Under the pieces are notes generated by a model. The model was not told where the DNA came from. It did no database searches and saw nothing but the letters and a program-made list of their open reading frames with translations. Shown piece after piece: positions 57,121-64,000 of a stretch of 64,000 nucleotides of DNA (position 1 is its first letter; the number at the start of each line of letters is the position of its first letter). Source of the stretch: Oreocharis arfaki (Eukaryota; Chordata; Aves; Passeriformes; Paramythiidae); the NCBI GenBank assembly GCA_013398015.1, contig VZRR01012752.1:744001-808000 (forward strand). Direction: 5' to 3'. A program made the position numbers and the translations under genes.

Positions 57121-60100
57121 CTCCCATTCAAGACGTTTCCTAGATCTTTTCATGCTGCTCAGAAAGAAATAATCCATGGAAGCAAATGCTACTGCTTGGA
57201 TCACTTCCTTACCTTTTCCATTTTTAAGCATTACCACTGCTTTTAAATCTAATATGATGCTCTCTCTCCCTATATCTGCCGTTTGTACCTGAGGCCGGAC
57301 TGAAATTTGATATGAACCTTCACTGTGAATCCTGGAGCTGGCATTCCCCAGGGAGAAGAATGTGGTGGGTTTCACTACTGCCCTTTTTGCCATCACTTAC
57401 CATGCCTGTCATGCTTTCTTTCGTCTCTCCCCGATGTTATCCTCCCAGTCAATGTTATACTTCCTCTCAAAAACTGAGTCAAATGTTCAGCTAATCTGGG
57501 GGGTGCTACTAAGTTATTTTACTACCTGTCACCTTTACTGCATCAGGGGAAGTGGTCAATCGTTTTTATGGTAAGGTGACCTCCAGAACTGCATTTTAAC
57601 AGTTTTGTGAAGTTTAGTTGGCAATTATGTTTTTGTACTTCTCAAATTGTGTTATGACATCCTGACTTCAAAGACTTATACCCTCATTTCTTGTAAATCC
57701 TCTCCTTTTTCCTGATACGCTTCTTGGCAACTTTAGCTGTCCAGTTAGATTTTCTTGCCAGATTGCCTCCTTGCTCAGTGCTCCTCTAAAATTAAGAACA
57801 CTAGCTTTATCAGTTCAGGTGGAACCATACTTCTAGGTCTGCTGTTTTAAAATCCAGAGGCGTAGTATGTTATTGAGCTAATTCGTCGTTGAATTGAACC
57901 TTATGCTCAATTGAAGTCGGATAAACTCACAACTATCTGATACAACTATTTTTTTCTTTGAGCAATCTTGTGTAATTACCAAAACCGAATCAAGACTGTA
58001 TTATAGCCATGTACCTTAGTTCAATACTAACCTGGGTGGTTTACCAAGGAATGATGGCATTAGGAAGCTAAAGCCAATGACCAATAAGTCCAAGCTTTAA
58101 AACCTAGGGTTTTCCAAATTCAGCTGTCTGCCATTTGATACATCTTAAATCACTGGGGATTTCCTGTCTTCAGTTTTAGCCTGAACACTTGTTGTCAGAA
58201 GGTGTGGGTAACTATCCATTATTGGGGTTAGATTCCTTGCTTTCTGCTGTGAGCTGCTTGCTACTCTGCATCTGTTGTAAGTCACCAGCATACAGTTTAA
58301 GAAGTCACAGGCTGCAGCTGAACTGACAGTGCTTATTCCCGACTGAGAGCAAATGTCCTGGCTGCAGCTTCAGGGTAACATTTGAATAGTAGAGGAAAAA
58401 TTATTTCCTTCATTCACTTAAAAGCTAAATTTCAAGTTAAATGCAGTATTAGTGAAATGTGTCTTCAATTACTGGATTTCCTTTTCTTTATTTAAGAAAC
58501 ATGGGTACATAGCTACTTAAGGCGCAAATTTTTTTCAGACGTATAAGCCAATTTAAGCCCATTACAGACATGAAACAGACCTTTCTTTCTACTTTAGACA
58601 AATAATAGTGTTGTGGTAAAAACTGGCTTCAACTGAAAGAACTGAAAAAAAGAAAAATGTAACCAGTAACATTTTATTTCAAGACAATGACTTATGTTTC
58701 ATCAACATCATTTCATTCTTATAGGATGCCCATTACCACCTATGCCTGTATTTCCTATAAGGGGAATTTTGAGGTTTAAAAAATGTCAGGAGACATTCCT
58801 ACCCTAAGTTTTCCCCACATGATGGCTTTCTGCACTGTTGCTTGAATAACACACCTGAGAAAACCTTTTACTGCTGAAATGAACAGCAATACTGTGCATC
58901 CATGTTCAGGTAAAAGATTTGTAAAATGTTTTAAGAGTCACAGCTGTTTCATTGTATGAATTTAACAGACAGCAAAACTTTTCTAATTGTACGATTTAAA
59001 AAAAAATATCCCAGACAGTGGTTAGTGTTATCTGTCTAAGTAAGTCAACTTTTTAATTGTGTTTTTTGGTTAACTCCTATTTAATTTTTCCTCCCATTTC
59101 AGAAAAGGAAAGAACATTTTCAATCATGTCTTTTTCTCTAAGAAAAGTGATATTTGATTTTTTTATGTGCATTTTTTTTTCACTTGGATTCAAAGAAAAT
59201 GTGTGAGAACAGTCTGAAAAAAGTAAAGGTTTGCTTTTCCCACTTCAGCTTTCTTCTCTAAAATCATTTGGGGGAACAGATGTCTCTTTTTTTCATTTAT
59301 TTAATAACACAAAAGTAATATGTTTAAAATAAATAATTTAAATTAATTTCATGGATTTATGACAGTAAGACTTGGGACCAAAAATCTGCAGGAATATGAA
59401 TCAGACTTTCTGAAATCTGAGCAGACCGAGGCCTGTCTGTGCTTGCAGGGTGATGGTAAGAAGCTATTAAACACATCTTGAAGTACAATACAGCTGAGGA
59501 AGAGTGACACAGGGCCCCACTTCCTGCAATAGCTTGAATTTTAGCTTGAGAAAGGTCCTTGTAATGGGAAGGTGATGACAGTTTGAAATCTCACTGGAAA
59601 TCACACACGGTTCTTAGCTGCTTCTGAAAATATTGGCAGAATAAGGAAAGGGAGACAAGAGGGAGAGCAGAGCCTTGACCTGAGAATCAGATTCACCATC
59701 TTCCGGGGAAGTCATGGAGTATCCGGGCATGTCCAGGTACCCATTTCTGTAGCGTCTTAGAATCATCTCTAACCCAGGCAGGAACACAATTTCTGTTCAA
59801 GTTGCCAGTCTTTACAATTTACATTCATCCTTACCCGCACGGCAAGTTTCTCCTGGGACCATGAGAATATGTTTTTTTGTGCTTGCTGCTGTGCTGGCAA
59901 AACCATGACACATGCTTTCTGTCACTGCCCTGGCTGATTAAGAGCTTTGGGTATACGTTTTGATGGAGATTAACATCCTACCATGTGTTAAACAAAGTTG
60001 AACTGTTATGAGGTATATGAGAAGATCACATTCCTGCAGATCAGATTCTTGAAAGTAAATACAACTTAAAACCACATTATTCCAAAGAACAATTTACTGG

Positions 60101-63100
60101 AATAGACTTCGTATAATGCAGTCTTTAAAAGCAGGAGCATTTTCAGTTTGGCTCTAAATATCTACCCACACAACTCAATTTGGAAAATTCAAACAGTGAT
60201 AAAGTGTGTTTGATGTGCAGATGGTATTCTAATTGCCAAAACAAACAAATAAAATGCATGGCTTAAATCCACTCCTACTGTATGTGGGAGGTCACTGCTG
60301 ACAAGTCACTGGACATGCCATGGACCAGAAGATGAATGTGTTGTCCCACCAGGCCTTAAAGAACATTTTTCTATGTCAGTAGTAAGATACTACATGAGAA
60401 GTATGTGCTTATGTTTTCCATTTATGTATCAGTCCTCATGAAAATACAAGTCTCCAGACTAATCGATCATTTTTTATAAGTGGAATAACACTGTCTAAGC
60501 AGCAAATCATTAAAGGAAGACCACCATTCTGTTATCTTATTAAACTATTCATATTTTTTGGTTATTTGCAGAGATTGTAAAAGGGGGAAAGCGTTTGCTG
60601 AATTTGGGAACATGAAACTAACTAAACATAGGCAATCCAGTATTCCAGGGAACAGAGGCAGAATTTGAAATGTTGTTCACAATTGACAACATGCTCAGAA
60701 AATTTAAACTGAATTCAATAAATGCACTTTGGGAAAGAAGACTCAGACACATGAAACATATATTAGGAAAAGACCAGGGTCGTACGAATTCTTCAAAAAA
60801 GCATGAGAGATATGATTCAACTGTCAAAGCTGAGCATATGTTGTTGCAAGAAAACATTATATATATATAAACAGAGGTACAGTCTGAAAAACATGTGTTG
60901 AGAAATCTTTCTGTTCAAGGCAGAAGGGATGTTAGATTGTAGGTAAAACACAATTGGGAGTGGAAGATTAGATAAAACATGAAATTAATTGCAGAAAGTT
61001 TAGAAAAGAGCAGAGAAACTGATCTGAAAAAAACAGCCTGCATGGAAATGCTGAAGAATTGCAATTGAGAGAAGAGACAGAAAAATAACTGCTGAAATAC
61101 ATAATGGTTTATTTGAAGAGAGAAATAATAAAATATTTTAACATTACTGTAACAAATACAACATTTAATGGCTTTAAATCATGAGACAGGCTGAACACTA
61201 GGAAATACTGGAAGTGCAAGGATTTCATTTTCCTTAGAAAAAGAAACCACAGAGGCTGCCTCTTTTTTTCCTAATTTTTTTTTAATACCACGAAAGTTAT
61301 CTGTGTTCATGACATGGGTTATTATTGGTTCTTCACCATCAATATCCTGTTTCTGACATCATAGCACACAGTAACTACTCGGTTTCTTGACTAAAGAATG
61401 TGTGCGAGTCCAGTCAGATTTTTTTTCCAGTATTTCTGCATTTCTGTGTGGAAGAGGCCACAGACAATATTTATATAACTCTGTCATCTCTAATATCTTC
61501 TTATTTTTGCCTGAAACCAAGATTACTTCATTTTTCAAATAAGGCAAAATTTCTAGTGTGCAGGGACTTTCAGGATACATTACGCATAGTTTGTGACAGG
61601 TTCAAAATTGCATAAATCCTGCAACTTGGGGATTAATATTTTATAGCCTTATTCAGACAAGAGTAAGATACAAAAGGTGATGGATGTACAATTTTTGAGT
61701 ATGAAAACCCATAGATGCCAAAGTCTAACACTAAGTCTTAAATGTACTCTGTCCTACAATGGAACTACACTGGCACATATATTACAACTCAGTGAAGTTG
61801 AATCAGGAACAGCCCGTTACTTTTTCAGCTGGTTTCCAGCTTCCTGAAACCTCTTACCCCCAGTCTACCTAACTTCAGTGCCAGTGCACAGGATAAGCAA
61901 GGAATAAATAGCAAGGGAATAAGGATGAAACAATCTTGGGGCTATGCTATATATTTATGGTCTTAGACAGCTTAAGCTGTTTTTGCCTGTGTAGCACATT
62001 TCTTCTTTGCATGTCACTTGGGGCTACATAAGCAGATATGGTTAATGAACTGTAATTTGAACAGGAATTAAGCATGTATTTAGCTAGGAAGAAAAACTGT
62101 TTTGTCTTCAGCTGGATCATCTCAATCCACTTAAGAAAACAGCCCTACAAACACTTTATTCTGAGATTGTGCAAGGCATGGCAGAGGGATGGAAGATAAT
62201 GCTTAACTAGGCATGGTCATGAAAAATATACATATGGAAACACAGCCTCTGTAAAGCCAATTTATAATAAACCCAACCCCCAACAACCACCACTGCACCC
62301 AGCATACAACACAAACAGTACATAAAGCCTTGCGAATAGCTTACGAAACACCATGAGCAACTTCTAAGCAAGTCCTCCCATTGTGTCAATCTGCTGGCAA
62401 TCCTCACTGCTGCCTATTTTGCTCCTGTTATTGTATGTATTCTGCTAATAAATTAGACCAAAATTTTTTTATTCTTATACACTTTTATATACACAGATCT
62501 AATGTTCGCTCTCAGCACAGATTCTTAGATAATCAGCAGCAGCCAGGATAAACAGGTGTTTATAGCATATGCTATTCAGGTGCATATCCAGGCTCTTTAG
62601 AGCACACAGATATGGGGCAGTGTTTCAGGGATTTTTTCAGTACTTCAAAACCGTTAATCAAGGGAGTAAGCGGAGGAATGAGGCTCCGCAGTCTCAGTCC
62701 ATCATTTAGTAATTTACTGGTTTACTCTTTCTGTTGAAACAAAAATCTCTTCTATATCACCAGAAAAGTACAAAAACTCTGGCTTGTCTTGGCTCACTTC
62801 ATCTCTATGTTTGCTACATTAGTGGTGTCTCCCCTTCTTTCTCCTTCTTGCCCCTCTTTTATAATCAGCCCTTGAGACTGTGACCACTGCAATCTGCAAA
62901 ATAACTTCCGCAGTATTGCTGAATATGACTAATGTCAACTACATCCTGCTTATGGATATTTCTTTTCATTCTGTTTCAGTTTCCCTACATTGCCTGTAAG
63001 CACATAACATAAGAAAGGTTAGAGATAATATCTCTGTTTCCTTCATGCTGTTCCTACTCTTCTTTGGAACAAGCATCAAAATGCTAAAGTGTGTGGGTAA

Positions 63101-64000
63101 ACTTGCATTAGTCTTATTGTCTAAGGCAAAAGTGGGCAAATAGTGAGCAGAGGATCTGCTTATTTAGGAGATATGTCCCTCACTATGTATTTCTGTAGCA
63201 TCTGGTTTTACAATCTGTGCTAAATCCAACCTGCAGTAGATGCAATTAAGTCCCTTCATGAGTCCATTGAGGCCTCAGAGGAGACAGGTGTGGAGGTGAG
63301 AGCAGGATACGCCTTACAAAAGCCAAAGATTTACTGTCCTGTGAATGACTGACAAATCTCTGTGTGCTTGTGGAAAAAAAAGTAAAGTTTGAATATGTTG
63401 GGAAGCAGAAAGGATAGAATATAAGCTGAGCTGCTGCATAAATCTTATTCCAGCTTGCTATATTGCTCCATGAGGAACTGTGACTATGTCCATGTTCACT
63501 GCAGGGATGGATGCTGGGGCATTGAAAGCAGCACACAGCCCCACTCCAGAGCAGGCTGTGCCACTGAAGGCAGAGCACAAATATCTCTTAAGGACACATG
63601 ATGTCCTGCTTCCTTTGTAATTTTGGTTATGTTCTTGTTGCCTGTAAAAGTCCTGAACCCTTTTCCATATGTACATGTGCAGCCTTTTAAGGAAAACAAA
63701 ATCTGTTTTTCATGAACAGTGGAAAACTTGCGGTTGTGCTTTTCTGCCAGCATTAAGTTTGCTTTTAGACTAAGTTTGAAATTGAAATCTAAATCAAAGT
63801 TTCGACAGGCATGTTTTGAGGAGTGCTGTAAAGAAGGGGGTTTTTTGGACACATTCATAAAACTCTAAAATAAATAGAAGTACCCTCAAGAAAGCTGGAC
63901 ACAGACTTCTTCTTCCTGGCTGACCCAGAGAAGTAGTGAGGATTTTTTTTTTTTCGAGCTAAATCAAAGCATGCAGATTTCAGTGAAAAAGTGAGGTAAC
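57121..64000. other. intergenic, no gene seen
   Basis: About 6.9 kb to the window end. The first part (57.1-58.3 kb) may continue the old LINE remnant. There is a TATATATATATA run at 60858-60869 and A/T-rich tracts elsewhere. No coding exon, RNA gene or clear transposon was recognised. Confidence 0.6.

Overview
This window is animal, almost certainly bird, nuclear DNA. It contains intron-rich vertebrate gene structure with GT-AG splice sites, several fragments of CR1 LINEs (the dominant avian retroposon) ending in their typical ATTCTATG-type tails, avian-looking LTR elements, and AT-rich non-coding DNA. No prokaryotic features, tRNA, rRNA or CRISPR array were seen. Two assembly gaps are present (21723-22494 and 43323-43434).

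Positions 1 to about 23.65 kb hold the 3' two thirds of periostin (POSTN) on the + strand. Eighteen canonical coding exons are readable from 124 to 21211, and their reading phases join without a break (1924 nt, about 641 residues). They encode the end of fasciclin (FAS1) domain 1, all of FAS1 domains 2, 3 and 4, and the alternatively spliced C-terminal tail of short Thr-Lys-x-Ile-Glu-Gly-type repeats. Exons 1-5 (signal peptide, EMI domain, most of FAS1-1) lie upstream of the window. The last short basic coding exon is not visible and probably lies in the first N gap. A 3' UTR-like stretch ends at an AATAAA at 23626. Exon numbers used here follow the 23-exon mammalian gene as I remember it.

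The most interesting signal is inside POSTN. At 17385-17503 there is a phase-compatible exon that ends in its own stop codon and is followed by AATAAA signals. It would replace the basic, secreted C-terminus with a 39-residue tail ending in an 18-residue hydrophobic segment plus two residues. This looks like a GPI-anchor signal or a C-terminal membrane anchor, so the locus may encode a membrane-tethered periostin. Other oddities are an extra C-terminal repeat exon (19043-19129), a shortened exon 17, and a 29-bp perfect inverted repeat just upstream of exon 16.

From 23.65 kb to the end no gene can be supported. The region is a gene-poor flank containing CR1 fragments (26.56, 28.47, 34.84, 40.66 and an old one near 56.3-57.1 kb), a probable solo LTR with target-site duplication (36.03-36.56 kb), local duplications (26.0/26.46 kb and 51.6/51.8 kb), a 31-bp palindrome (32775-32805), simple repeats, and one minus-strand open frame (28108-28329) that encodes a plausible small single-span membrane peptide.
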